From Qipengyuania gaetbuli (GTDB lineage Bacteria; Pseudomonadota; Alphaproteobacteria; Sphingomonadales; Sphingomonadaceae), in the NCBI RefSeq assembly GCF_020171365.1, contig NZ_JAIUZO010000002.1, positions 248,001 to 312,000 of the forward strand: a stretch of DNA of 64,000 nucleotides, written 5' to 3'. A program made the position numbers and the translations under genes. The notes below the pieces were generated by a model. That model worked only from the letters and a program-made list of their open reading frames with translations, made no database searches and was not told where the DNA came from. This document shows, piece by piece, positions 1 through 7,179 of this stretch. Each line of letters begins with the position of its first letter. Position 1 is the stretch's first letter.

Positions 1-510
1 TACGCCACGCTGGAGGACTGCGAGCGGGAGGCCGCAGGCGGCACCCCGCGCCCGCCGTGGAAGGCGCTGCTGCGCCCGCGCACGCTGGTCTATCTCGGCA
101 TCTGGTCGGCGATCGGCTTCGCCCTGCTGTTCGCCCTCGGCACCAGATCACATCTGGACCTTACCATTTCGCCCGACCGCAATCCGCCCTTCATGCTGAT
201 GAGCGACGGTTCGATCCGCAATTCCTACACGCTCAAGCTGCGCAACATGACCACCAGCCCTCGCGAGATGACCGTGGCGATGGAGGGGCTGGAAGGCGGC
301 CGCTTCTGGACCGACCGCATCAGCCAGGATGCTGCGGCTCGCAGTCAGGCCTTCACCGTCCCGGCGGACGAGACGCGGACCGTCAGGGCCTATGTCGTCG
401 CGCCTGCAGGCAGCGGCCAGCAGGACTTCACCTTCACGCTGGCGACCGACGACCAGCAACCCGAAACCGCCAGCGGCACGACCCGCTTCAGCGCACCGGA
501 GAGCGAATGA
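1..510 (+). CDS. ccoG: CcoG/FixG cbb3 oxidase accessory protein, C-terminal part
   Basis: This is the 3' end of a gene that begins before the window; 169 codons are visible in frame 1. They cover the last membrane segment (about residues 35-50 of the visible part, LVYLGIWSAIGFALLF) and the C-terminal immunoglobulin-like FixG domain, which follows with NSYTLKLRN and TVPADETRTVRAYV. CcoG is a membrane iron-sulfur protein needed for copper handling during cbb3 cytochrome oxidase assembly. The call rests on the domain remnant plus the fixH-ccoI-ccoS genes directly downstream. Its TGA stop overlaps the ATG of fixH by 4 nt. The N-terminal ferredoxin motifs lie outside the window and cannot be checked. 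Confidence 0.9.
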   Translation, partial: YATLEDCEREAAGGTPRPPWKALLRPRTLVYLGIWSAIGFALLFALGTRSHLDLTISPDRNPPFMLMSDGSIRNSYTLKLRNMTTSPREMTVAMEGLEGGRFWTDRISQDAAARSQAFTVPADETRTVRAYVVAPAGSGQQDFTFTLATDDQQPETASGTTRFSAPESE

Positions 511-956
511 TGACCAAGCGTTTCACGGGCTGGCACATGACCGGCATCCTCGTCGGAGGCTTCGGCGTGGTGGTCGCCGTCAATTTCATGATGGCCGGCC
601 TTGCCGTGAACAGCTTCGGCGGAGTTGTCGTGGAGAATTCCTACGTCGCCAGCCAGAAGTTCAACGGCTGGCTGGCAGCAGCTGAAGAGGCCAATGAACT
701 CGGCTGGTCGGCTCGTGTGGCACGAAATGGGGCAGGCCATTTGGAAGTCCAGACCGAGGGTACCCCCGCAGGCACGCTCGCGACGGCCGAACTGCGTCAT
801 CCGCTCGGCCGGGCAGAACCGCTGCGCTGGCAGCTCGAGGCAGCAGATGACGGCCGCTTCGTCAGCGCCGCGCCTTTGCCCGAAGGACGCTGGCTGGTCC
901 GCCTGACCCTTGCCGAAGGCGACCAAGAATACCGCATCGAGCGCCCCGTGGGATGA
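507..956 (+). CDS. fixH: FixH/CcoH cbb3 oxidase assembly protein
   Basis: A 149-residue protein that starts MMTKRFTGWHMTGILVGGF and has one N-terminal membrane segment (about residues 10-32) followed by a periplasmic domain. This is the FixH/CcoH layout; the segment GLAVNSFGGVVVENSYVASQ with NSYVASQKFN is typical of the family. FixH acts with CcoI and CcoS in cbb3 cytochrome c oxidase maturation, probably in copper delivery to subunit CcoN. The start ATG overlaps the ccoG stop (ATGA at 507-510). The stop overlaps the ccoI start in the same way. Gene order and overlap indicate one translationally coupled operon. Confidence 0.93.
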   Translation: MMTKRFTGWHMTGILVGGFGVVVAVNFMMAGLAVNSFGGVVVENSYVASQKFNGWLAAAEEANELGWSARVARNGAGHLEVQTEGTPAGTLATAELRHPLGRAEPLRWQLEAADDGRFVSAAPLPEGRWLVRLTLAEGDQEYRIERPVG

Positions 957-3076
957 ACGCTCTCGCCACTCCCCTGCCCGACGAGGCGCCGGCTCTGGTC
1001 GACAGCCGCTTCACCGTGCCGGGGATGCGGTGCGCAGGCTGTATCGCGAAGATCGAGCGCGGCCTTGGCGAAATCGATGGTGTCGACGCGGCGCGCGTGA
1101 ACTTCTCTGCCAAGCGCGTAGCGGTCCGCCACGATGCGCGGGTGGATGACGAAGCGCTGATCTCGGCGCTCGAACACCTCGGCTTCGAAGCGCAGCCGGT
1201 GGCCGCCAATCCGCTGGCGGAAGACGACCGGGAGGCAAAGCGCCTCTTCCGCGCGCTTGCGGTCGCAGGCTTCGGCATGATGAACATCATGCTTCTGTCG
1301 GTCAGCGTGTGGTCGGGCGCGGGCGGCGTGACGCGCGAGCTGTTCCACCTTCTTTCCGCCCTTATCGCCCTGCCGGTGGTGGCTTATTCCGGCCGGCCCT
1401 TCTTCGCCAGCGCAGCCATGGCGCTGCGGTATCGTCGGACAAACATGGACGTACCCATTTCGATCGGTGTCCTGCTGGCGACGGGCATGTCCTTCTACGA
1501 AGTGCTGACCGGCGGCGAGCACGCCTATTTCGACGGCGCTGTCATGCTGCTCTTCTTCCTGCTGGCAGGGCGTTCGCTCGACGCCATGATGCGCAACCGC
1601 ACGCGGGCAGGCATCGGGGCGCTGCTGTCGCGCATGGGCAAGAGCGCGGCCATCGTCCAGGAGGACGGCAGCACGCAGCGGATCGCGGCGGAGAACCTCT
1701 TTCCCGGCATGACCATGATCGTGGCGGCGGGCGAAGCCCTTGCCGCAGACGGCACGGTCGTTTCCGGCAAGGGCGCGCTCGACAATGCCATGCTGACGGG
1801 CGAAAGCACGCCCGAAGCCGTCGCCCCCGGCGATACGGTCCATGCTGGCGCGATCGCACTAGAAGGTCCGCTGACGGTCGAGATTACGGCGACGCAGGGC
1901 GATACTGCACTGGCGGAAATCGCGCGCCTGATGGACGAGGCGGGCCAATCGCGCAGCCGCTACGTGCGTATCGCGGACCGCGCCTCGCGGCTCTATGCGC
2001 CTGCCGTACATACCCTGGCAGTGCTCGCATTCATCGGCTGGATGATCGCCGGCGCCGGCTGGCACCAGTCGCTCGTCATCGCGATTGCGGTGCTCATCAT
2101 CACCTGCCCCTGCGCGATGGGGCTTGCAGTTCCGGCGGCGCAGGTTGTCGCCTCCGGTGCGCTCATCAAGAAAGGCCTGCTGGTCAAGGACGGGACGGCG
2201 CTCGAACGGCTGGCAGAGGTCGATATCGCCCTGTTCGACAAGACCGGCACGCTCACGCTGGGTGAGCCTCGCCCCGATACCTCGCACCTCGACGGGCGCG
2301 CCAAATCGGTGGCCCTCGCCCTTGCACAATCCAGCAGCCATCCGCTCAGCCGCGGTCTCTCGGCAAGCCTGCGGACTGAAGGCGTGAAGCCTGCCGCCAT
2401 TTCCGATATCAGCGAGATAAAGGGCGAAGGGATCGTGGCGACGTGGGACAATTCCTCAGTCGCGCTGCGCCGTAACGAGATCGGCGGACCGGGCATGTCC
2501 ACCACGCTCCATGTCGGCGGGCTCGCCTATCCCATCCTGTTTTCGGATGGCCTGCGACCAGACGCGAAGGAAGCGATCGACACGCTGGCGCGCATGGGCG
2601 TGTGCTCGCAGGTCATTTCCGGCGACCGCCCGGGTGCCGTCGCCAAGGTCGTCGAGGAACTGGACCTCGAAGGCTTTGCCGGGGTCGGTCCGGAAGAAAA
2701 GCTCGAGCGGCTCGAAACCCTGCGCAGCGAGGGGCATTTCCCGCTGATGGTCGGCGACGGGCTCAACGACGGCCCTGCCCTTGCTGCCGCCCACGCCTCC
2801 ATCGCGCCAGGCACGGCCAGCGATATCAGCCAGCAGGCCGCAGATGCGGTCTTCATCGGCGAGCGCCTTGCGCCCGTGGCGACTGCCGTGAGCGTGGCGC
2901 GCGATACGATGCGGATCGTCCGCCAGAACTTCACCTTCGCCATCGGCTACAACGTGCTGGCCGTTCCGCTGGCGCTGGCAGGCATGGTCACGCCGCTGAT
3001 CGCAGCCATCGCCATGTCGCTCAGCTCGCTGGTCGTGGTCGCGAACTCGCTCCGCCTCGCAAGGTCCGCGAAGTGA
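953..3076 (+). CDS. ccoI: CcoI/FixI copper-translocating P1B-type ATPase
   Basis: A 707-residue heavy-metal P-type ATPase. It has an N-terminal HMA domain with GMRCAGC (about residues 24-30), a TGES actuator motif, the membrane metal site CPCAMGL (near residue 385), the phosphorylation site DKTGTLT, an SSHPLS histidine-proline motif and the hinge GDGLNDGPAL. The CPC site and the setting between fixH and ccoS identify the slow copper exporter that supplies copper for cbb3 oxidase assembly rather than a detoxification CopA. The length fits the family. It overlaps fixH (ATGA at 953-956) and ccoS (GTGA at 3073-3076). Confidence 0.95.
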   Translation: MNALATPLPDEAPALVDSRFTVPGMRCAGCIAKIERGLGEIDGVDAARVNFSAKRVAVRHDARVDDEALISALEHLGFEAQPVAANPLAEDDREAKRLFRALAVAGFGMMNIMLLSVSVWSGAGGVTRELFHLLSALIALPVVAYSGRPFFASAAMALRYRRTNMDVPISIGVLLATGMSFYEVLTGGEHAYFDGAVMLLFFLLAGRSLDAMMRNRTRAGIGALLSRMGKSAAIVQEDGSTQRIAAENLFPGMTMIVAAGEALAADGTVVSGKGALDNAMLTGESTPEAVAPGDTVHAGAIALEGPLTVEITATQGDTALAEIARLMDEAGQSRSRYVRIADRASRLYAPAVHTLAVLAFIGWMIAGAGWHQSLVIAIAVLIITCPCAMGLAVPAAQVVASGALIKKGLLVKDGTALERLAEVDIALFDKTGTLTLGEPRPDTSHLDGRAKSVALALAQSSSHPLSRGLSASLRTEGVKPAAISDISEIKGEGIVATWDNSSVALRRNEIGGPGMSTTLHVGGLAYPILFSDGLRPDAKEAIDTLARMGVCSQVISGDRPGAVAKVVEELDLEGFAGVGPEEKLERLETLRSEGHFPLMVGDGLNDGPALAAAHASIAPGTASDISQQAADAVFIGERLAPVATAVSVARDTMRIVRQNFTFAIGYNVLAVPLALAGMVTPLIAAIAMSLSSLVVVANSLRLARSAK

Positions 3077-3237
3077 GCGGGCTTGCGATCCTGATCCCGA
3101 TTGCGCTCGGCATGGGCGTATTCGGGCTGGCGATGTTCTTCTGGGCCATGCGCGACGGGCAGTTCGAGGATCTCGACGGTGCGGCGCACCGCATTCTGAT
3201 CGACGATGAAGACGACAGCGAAAGGAGCGCCAAATGA
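3073..3237 (+). CDS. ccoS: CcoS cbb3 oxidase maturation protein
   Basis: A 54-residue protein starting at GTG 3073, whose GTGA overlaps the ccoI stop. It has one membrane helix (LAILIPIALGMGVFGLAMFF), then FWAMRDGQFEDLDGAAHRIL and an acidic tail. This is the compact CcoS signature: one helix, W-x3-DGQ(F/Y)-D-L. CcoS is needed to load the redox cofactors (heme b and CuB) of cbb3 oxidase. The frame is too small to be called by size alone, but family motif and position make it secure. Confidence 0.93.
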   Translation: MSGLAILIPIALGMGVFGLAMFFWAMRDGQFEDLDGAAHRILIDDEDDSERSAK

Positions 3238-3452
3238 GTTCCTTCGCGTTCCCCCTTGCTGCGCTGCTCCCACTGATAATCGGCCCCCTGCCCGCCGAAG
3301 CCACGAGCTTGACGGCAACGCTCTGCGCCAGTGGTGAGACCATCGTCCTTACCCTCCCGATGCGCACCGGCGGAGAAGACGAACCCGGCGCCTGCCTGCA
3401 AAAAGGGTGTCACGCCGGTTGCTCTCGAAAACGGCTTGATCGAAGTCAATGA
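3234..3452 (+). CDS. Small cysteine-rich exported protein in the cco operon
   Basis: A 72-residue protein that I do not recognise as a named family. It starts at ATG 3234 (4-nt overlap with ccoS) and ends in a 4-nt overlap with the upstream hemN start. Residues 1-23 look like a signal peptide ending PAEA. The mature part has Cys31 and a terminal cluster Cys54-x4-Cys59-His60-x2-Cys63, followed by basic residues (SRKRLDR). Cys/His clustering and coupling to CcoI/CcoS suggest periplasmic metal or thiol chemistry in oxidase assembly. That is inference only. Chance translation is unlikely given the two exact ATGA overlaps and the credible signal sequence. Confidence 0.7.
   Translation: MSSFAFPLAALLPLIIGPLPAEATSLTATLCASGETIVLTLPMRTGGEDEPGACLQKGCHAGCSRKRLDRSQ
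3436..3449. promoter_or_regulatory. FNR/FixK-like box near the hemN start
   Basis: TTGATCGAAGTCAA matches the FNR/FixK consensus TTGAT-N4-ATCAA at 9 of 10 positions (A to G in the right half). It overlaps the upstream hemN start codon at its last base. If hemN instead starts at ATG 3485, the box centre lies about 42 nt before that codon, the usual distance for FNR activation of a nearly leaderless transcript. The site is inside the preceding reading frame, so chance is possible. Confidence 0.35.
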
Positions 3453-4798
3453 AAGCGGGGGCAAATCCCGCCAATCCGGCCTGCATGTGGCCCTATCACC
3501 CCGACCTGCTCGCAACGCCCGTTCCGCGTTACACCAGCTTCCCGACTGCCGCCGAATTCGGCGACATCCCCGGCGATGCTTATCGCAAGGCCTTGGAGAG
3601 CGTGTCGGGCGATGTCTCGCTCTACGTCCACATCCCATTCTGCGAGAAAATCTGTTTCTACTGCGGCTGCAACACCGGCAAGGCCGGGCGGCGGCAGCGG
3701 CTGGAATCCTATCTCTCGGCACTGCACGCAGAGATTGATCTCGTGTCCTCGCTCCTCCCGCGAGGCACGAAGGTCGGGCGGGTGGCATTCGGGGGCGGCA
3801 GCCCCAATGCCATCACGCCTACCGATTTCGTGCGGCTGGTCGACACGCTGACCATCCGCTTCGGCCTCGACGACCCTATCTTCTCGATCGAGCTCGACCC
3901 GCGCACGATGACGCGCTCCTGGGCCGAGGTGATCGGCCACGTCGGGATCGAGCGTGCCAGCCTTGGCGTCCAAACCTTCGCCCCTCACTGCCAGGAAGCG
4001 ATCGGGCGCGTGCAGACAGAGGATTCGATTGTCGAGACTGTCGATCTGCTGAGGAACGCGGGCGTCACCTCGCTCAATTTCGATCTCATGTACGGCCTGC
4101 CCGGCCAGACCCGCGACGACCTGCTCGACACGCTCCAGCGCACCCGCGTTCTGGGCGCGGATCGCGTGGCGCTGTTCGGTTATGCCCATGTGCCGCACAT
4201 CGTCCCGCGCCAGCGCATGATCGACGATACCGACCTGCCCGACCAGGCAGAACGGTTCGCCATGGCCGGACTCGGCTATTCCTACCTGGCGACCCACGGC
4301 TATCTGCCAGTCGGTTTCGACCATTTCGCGCGGCCCGGCGGCGATCCCCTCGCCCGCGCAGCGACGGAAGGGCGGGTGCACCGCAATTTCCAGGGCTTTA
4401 CCGACGATGCCGCGCCGAACCTGATCGGCCTTGGCAGTTCGGCGATCAGTTCCTTCCCGCAGCTCCTCGCCCAGAACGAGAAGAACAGCGGACGTTACCG
4501 CATGATCGCCTCGCAAGGATCGCTCACCGCCCAGCGCGGGTTCGAGCGCAGCGCAGAGGACCGCGAGCGCGGCAAGGCGATCGAAGAACTGCTCTGCCAG
4601 GGCAGGACCGAATTGCCCGAATATCTCGCTTCCGACATCGCCTGCCGCCTGTCGGCTTTCACCGCACGCGGCCTGGCATCGCTGGACGGGAACGTGCTGA
4701 CCATGGACTCCGACGGCCTGCCCTATGCGCGGACGATTGCCGCCCTGCTCGATCCGCACCGGCAAGTGTCGAAAACGCGCTTCAGCGCAGCGGTCTGA
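3449..4798 (+). CDS. hemN: Oxygen-independent coproporphyrinogen III dehydrogenase (radical SAM)
   Basis: A 449-residue HemN that catalyses oxidative decarboxylation of coproporphyrinogen III to protoporphyrinogen IX without oxygen, in the cytoplasm. The radical SAM motif is HIPFCEKICFYCGC (CxxxCxxC), preceded by YHPDLLATPVPRYTSFPTA and followed by GGGSPN and later FDLMYGLPGQT. Anaerobic heme synthesis fits with microaerobic cbb3 oxidase assembly upstream. Start: ATG 3449 overlaps the preceding stop (ATGA), but family members usually begin close to WxYHPDLL, so ATG 3485 (MWPYHPDLLA, 437 residues) is a strong alternative. Neither start has a clear Shine-Dalgarno sequence. Confidence 0.95.
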   Translation: MKAGANPANPACMWPYHPDLLATPVPRYTSFPTAAEFGDIPGDAYRKALESVSGDVSLYVHIPFCEKICFYCGCNTGKAGRRQRLESYLSALHAEIDLVSSLLPRGTKVGRVAFGGGSPNAITPTDFVRLVDTLTIRFGLDDPIFSIELDPRTMTRSWAEVIGHVGIERASLGVQTFAPHCQEAIGRVQTEDSIVETVDLLRNAGVTSLNFDLMYGLPGQTRDDLLDTLQRTRVLGADRVALFGYAHVPHIVPRQRMIDDTDLPDQAERFAMAGLGYSYLATHGYLPVGFDHFARPGGDPLARAATEGRVHRNFQGFTDDAAPNLIGLGSSAISSFPQLLAQNEKNSGRYRMIASQGSLTAQRGFERSAEDRERGKAIEELLCQGRTELPEYLASDIACRLSAFTARGLASLDGNVLTMDSDGLPYARTIAALLDPHRQVSKTRFSAAV

Positions 4799-4856
4799 CA
4801 AACTGGCGAATACAGTCGGTATGGACGGCCTCGTCCGCCCGGCCTAGCCTGCAGCA

Positions 4857-5483
4857 GTGGTCGAAGTCCTTCATCCAAGCCGGGTTGCCATCGTCATTGC
4901 CGCAGGCGGACAGGGCGAGCGCATGGGCGGAGACAAGCCTGCTCGGAAACTGGCCGGTCGATCAATGCTGGAACGTGCCATCGACGCGGCGCAAACATGG
5001 GGTGATACCATCGCGATAGCGGTGAGGGAGCCGGGACAGGCAGCGAATTCGAACCTTCCCGTCCTGCTTGATGGCGCGGAAAACCTCGGCCCGATTTCGG
5101 CGCTCGCGAGTGCGTTCCGCTTTGCCATTCGGCAGCACTGTTCTCACGTCCTGCTAGTCGCTTGCGACATGCCTTTCCTGCCCCGCGACCTTTTGCCACG
5201 CCTTGCCGCAGCTATCGGCGATAAAGGCGCCGCGCTTCCCGTCGCGGAAGGTCATCTACAGGCGATGGCGGGTCTCTGGCGAGCGGCGCCGGACCAGCTT
5301 GCCGCTTTCATCGCACAAGGCGGGCGTTCACTCCGGCGGTTTGCGGAGGCGCAGGAAGCCACCGAAATACAATGGCCTGCGGACGGGAGCGGCAATGCGT
5401 TCGAAGATATCGACGACCTTGCACAGTTACGCGACGCCGAAGTGCGGCTGAATATCGCGGGTCAGACGGCCTGCTCTCCGTAA
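4857..5483 (+). CDS. mobA: Molybdenum cofactor guanylyltransferase
   Basis: A 208-residue protein with a GTG start at 4857. The nucleotide-binding motif IAAGGQGERMGGDKP (about residues 15-29) and the metal site ACDMPFL are those of MobA, which joins GMP to molybdopterin to make the MGD cofactor. It lies 58 nt after hemN and is convergent with soeC, overlapping its 3' end by 22 nt. The neighbouring SoeA is a bis-MGD enzyme, so MobA here probably supplies its cofactor. Sequence divergence in the C-terminal half is normal for the family. Confidence 0.88.
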   Translation: MVEVLHPSRVAIVIAAGGQGERMGGDKPARKLAGRSMLERAIDAAQTWGDTIAIAVREPGQAANSNLPVLLDGAENLGPISALASAFRFAIRQHCSHVLLVACDMPFLPRDLLPRLAAAIGDKGAALPVAEGHLQAMAGLWRAAPDQLAAFIAQGGRSLRRFAEAQEATEIQWPADGSGNAFEDIDDLAQLRDAEVRLNIAGQTACSP

Positions 5484-6418
5484 TACAAGGTCACGGCGTG
5501 CTTTGCCTCGGCGAAGAACAGCCAGCGCTCGGTCGCGACTCCGATCTGGCAGGCGATCAGGCCAAGCACCATGAGCGATAGGGTCCACGGCGCGGAGGGA
5601 AAGACCAGTCCGATTGCCATGGCGAGCATGGGGATGACGAAGCCAAACGACACGGTAATGCGCCGAAGCTTGTCCGCATGCTTCCTCGCGATGCGGAAGC
5701 CCATCTCCCGCAACAGGTAATTGTCATTGTCATGCGGGCTGCCGGTCATCTCGACCCGTCCCAGATGGCCCAGCCCTGTCGCCGAACCTGCCGTGCTGAC
5801 GGGCGTGGAGGCGTGGATGCGCCGCCAGTAGGCCAGCTTCACGCCAAGTCCGATCATCAACAGTACCAGCGCAAACAGCCGCGTGATCGCCGCCGCCTGC
5901 TCGGCAGCGAAAGCGTCCAGCAGGAATGCGAGGATCACCGCGCCATTCATTGGGCCAAGGACGAGGTAGCCGGCAACAGTCCAGCCGTTGAACCACGCGG
6001 GAACGGGTCGCAGCGAGGCGTAGATCATGGCCGTGCAGTAAAGCGTCACGAGCGACACGGCCGCCCCCGCGACACCCAGCACGACGGCGGTCGAGCTCGC
6101 GACGAGGTTGAAGCTCCACGAAATCGCGAACAGGCCGAAGGGGACAAAGGCGACCACTGCCGCGAGCCCTTCGCGTGAAAGCCAGCTCGAACGCCACTGC
6201 GACAACGCCCGCCATGCGCGCTCCGGACGTCCGAGATGCATCGTCGAGGACAACAGGCCCGATACGATCAGGGCCAAAGCCAGGCCGAACGTCGCGAGGC
6301 CGAAAACCGGCTCTTTCGGCAGGACATCGAGCGACGCCAAAAGGGCCAGCAGGATCATCATGCCGTAACCCGCGCCGCTGGCGGTGGTGAAGAAGATCAC
6401 GGATTTCGCAGGATGCAT
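5462..6418 (-). CDS. soeC: SoeC: DmsC/NrfD-like membrane anchor of sulfite dehydrogenase
   Basis: A 318-residue hydrophobic protein with about eight membrane helices, starting MHPAKSVIFFTTASGAGYGM. It has the DmsC-type features HLGRPERAWRA and WLSREGLA. It anchors the catalytic and iron-sulfur subunits and passes electrons to quinone. It ends the soeA-soeB-soeC operon (11-nt gap to soeB). DmsC-type anchors also serve DMSO, polysulfide and other reductases, so the sulfite role comes from subunit type and the sulfur-oxidation neighbours rather than from this sequence alone. Confidence 0.8.
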   Translation of the reverse strand: MHPAKSVIFFTTASGAGYGMMILLALLASLDVLPKEPVFGLATFGLALALIVSGLLSSTMHLGRPERAWRALSQWRSSWLSREGLAAVVAFVPFGLFAISWSFNLVASSTAVVLGVAGAAVSLVTLYCTAMIYASLRPVPAWFNGWTVAGYLVLGPMNGAVILAFLLDAFAAEQAAAITRLFALVLLMIGLGVKLAYWRRIHASTPVSTAGSATGLGHLGRVEMTGSPHDNDNYLLREMGFRIARKHADKLRRITVSFGFVIPMLAMAIGLVFPSAPWTLSLMVLGLIACQIGVATERWLFFAEAKHAVTLYYGEQAV

Positions 6419-6429
6419 CGCCCGTTCCC

Positions 6430-7179
6430 CTACGACAGGATCTTGTCGACCCAGCGGGCGATCAGGCCCGCTCCATCGGTCGTCTCGTCGACATGGTCCA
6501 GCATGCGCGGTGCCTTGGCCCCATCACGCCCGTCCTGTCGCGGTCGCGGCGGCAGGTATTTGTTGACCGGTTTCGTCTGCTGCTCGGGCATGAGGTCGTA
6601 TCCGCCCCTTGCAGCGACGAGGCGCGAAACTTCGCTGTCCGGATCGCCCAGGTCGCCGAAACTGCGCGCGCCTGCCGGGCAGGTCGATACGCAGGCAGGC
6701 ACCCGGCTCTCCTCGGGCAGGTTCTCATTGTAGATCTTGTCGACGCATAGCGTGCATTTCTTCATCACGCCCTGGTTCTCGTCATATTCGCGCGCGCCAT
6801 AGGGGCAGGCCCAGCTACATAGCTTGCAGCCAATGCAGATGTCCTCGTTGACCAGCACGATGCCGTCTTCCTCGCGCTTGTAGCTCGCCCCTGTCGGGCA
6901 CACGGTCACGCAGGGCGCGTCTTCGCAGTGCAGGCAGGACCGCGGGAAATGGACGGTCTGGCCGCGGCCGACGTCATCGGTCGTCTCGTAGGTGTGGACG
7001 CGGTTGAACCACACGCCGTCCGGCTTCTTGCCGTAGGGGTCGTAATCGGTGAGCGGCGCGGACTTCGCCCCCGCATTCCATTCCTTGCAGTTCACCGCAC
7101 AGGCGTGACACCCGACACAGATGTCGAGATCCACGACGAGGCCGAGCTTCTTGCCAGTGGTCTCCGGCAAACTGGTCAT
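6430..7179 (-). CDS. soeB: SoeB: four-cluster iron-sulfur subunit
   Basis: A 249-residue electron-transfer subunit with 16 cysteines in four ferredoxin-type groups: CVGCHACAVNC (C21, C24, C27, C31), CLHCEDAPCVTVC, CIGCKLCSWAC and CTLC with CVSTC. This predicts four [4Fe-4S] clusters, as in DmsB/PhsB/SoeB. No signal peptide is seen, which agrees with a cytoplasmic enzyme. Its ATG overlaps the soeA stop by 4 nt. The C-terminal extension of about 60 residues after the last cluster resembles SoeB more than DmsB, though this is judged by eye. Confidence 0.87.
   Translation of the reverse strand: MTSLPETTGKKLGLVVDLDICVGCHACAVNCKEWNAGAKSAPLTDYDPYGKKPDGVWFNRVHTYETTDDVGRGQTVHFPRSCLHCEDAPCVTVCPTGASYKREEDGIVLVNEDICIGCKLCSWACPYGAREYDENQGVMKKCTLCVDKIYNENLPEESRVPACVSTCPAGARSFGDLGDPDSEVSRLVAARGGYDLMPEQQTKPVNKYLPPRPRQDGRDGAKAPRMLDHVDETTDGAGLIARWVDKILS

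Noticed and set aside
3446..4801. 451-residue frame antisense to hemN
   Set aside because: Covers hemN almost exactly and has low-complexity Arg/Gly/Ala composition with no domain; a high-GC shadow.
5462..7179. DMSO reductase (dmsABC) as the identity of the molybdoenzyme
   Set aside because: The catalytic subunit has no Tat signal and lies next to persulfide oxidation genes; SoeABC fits better, though it is not proven.
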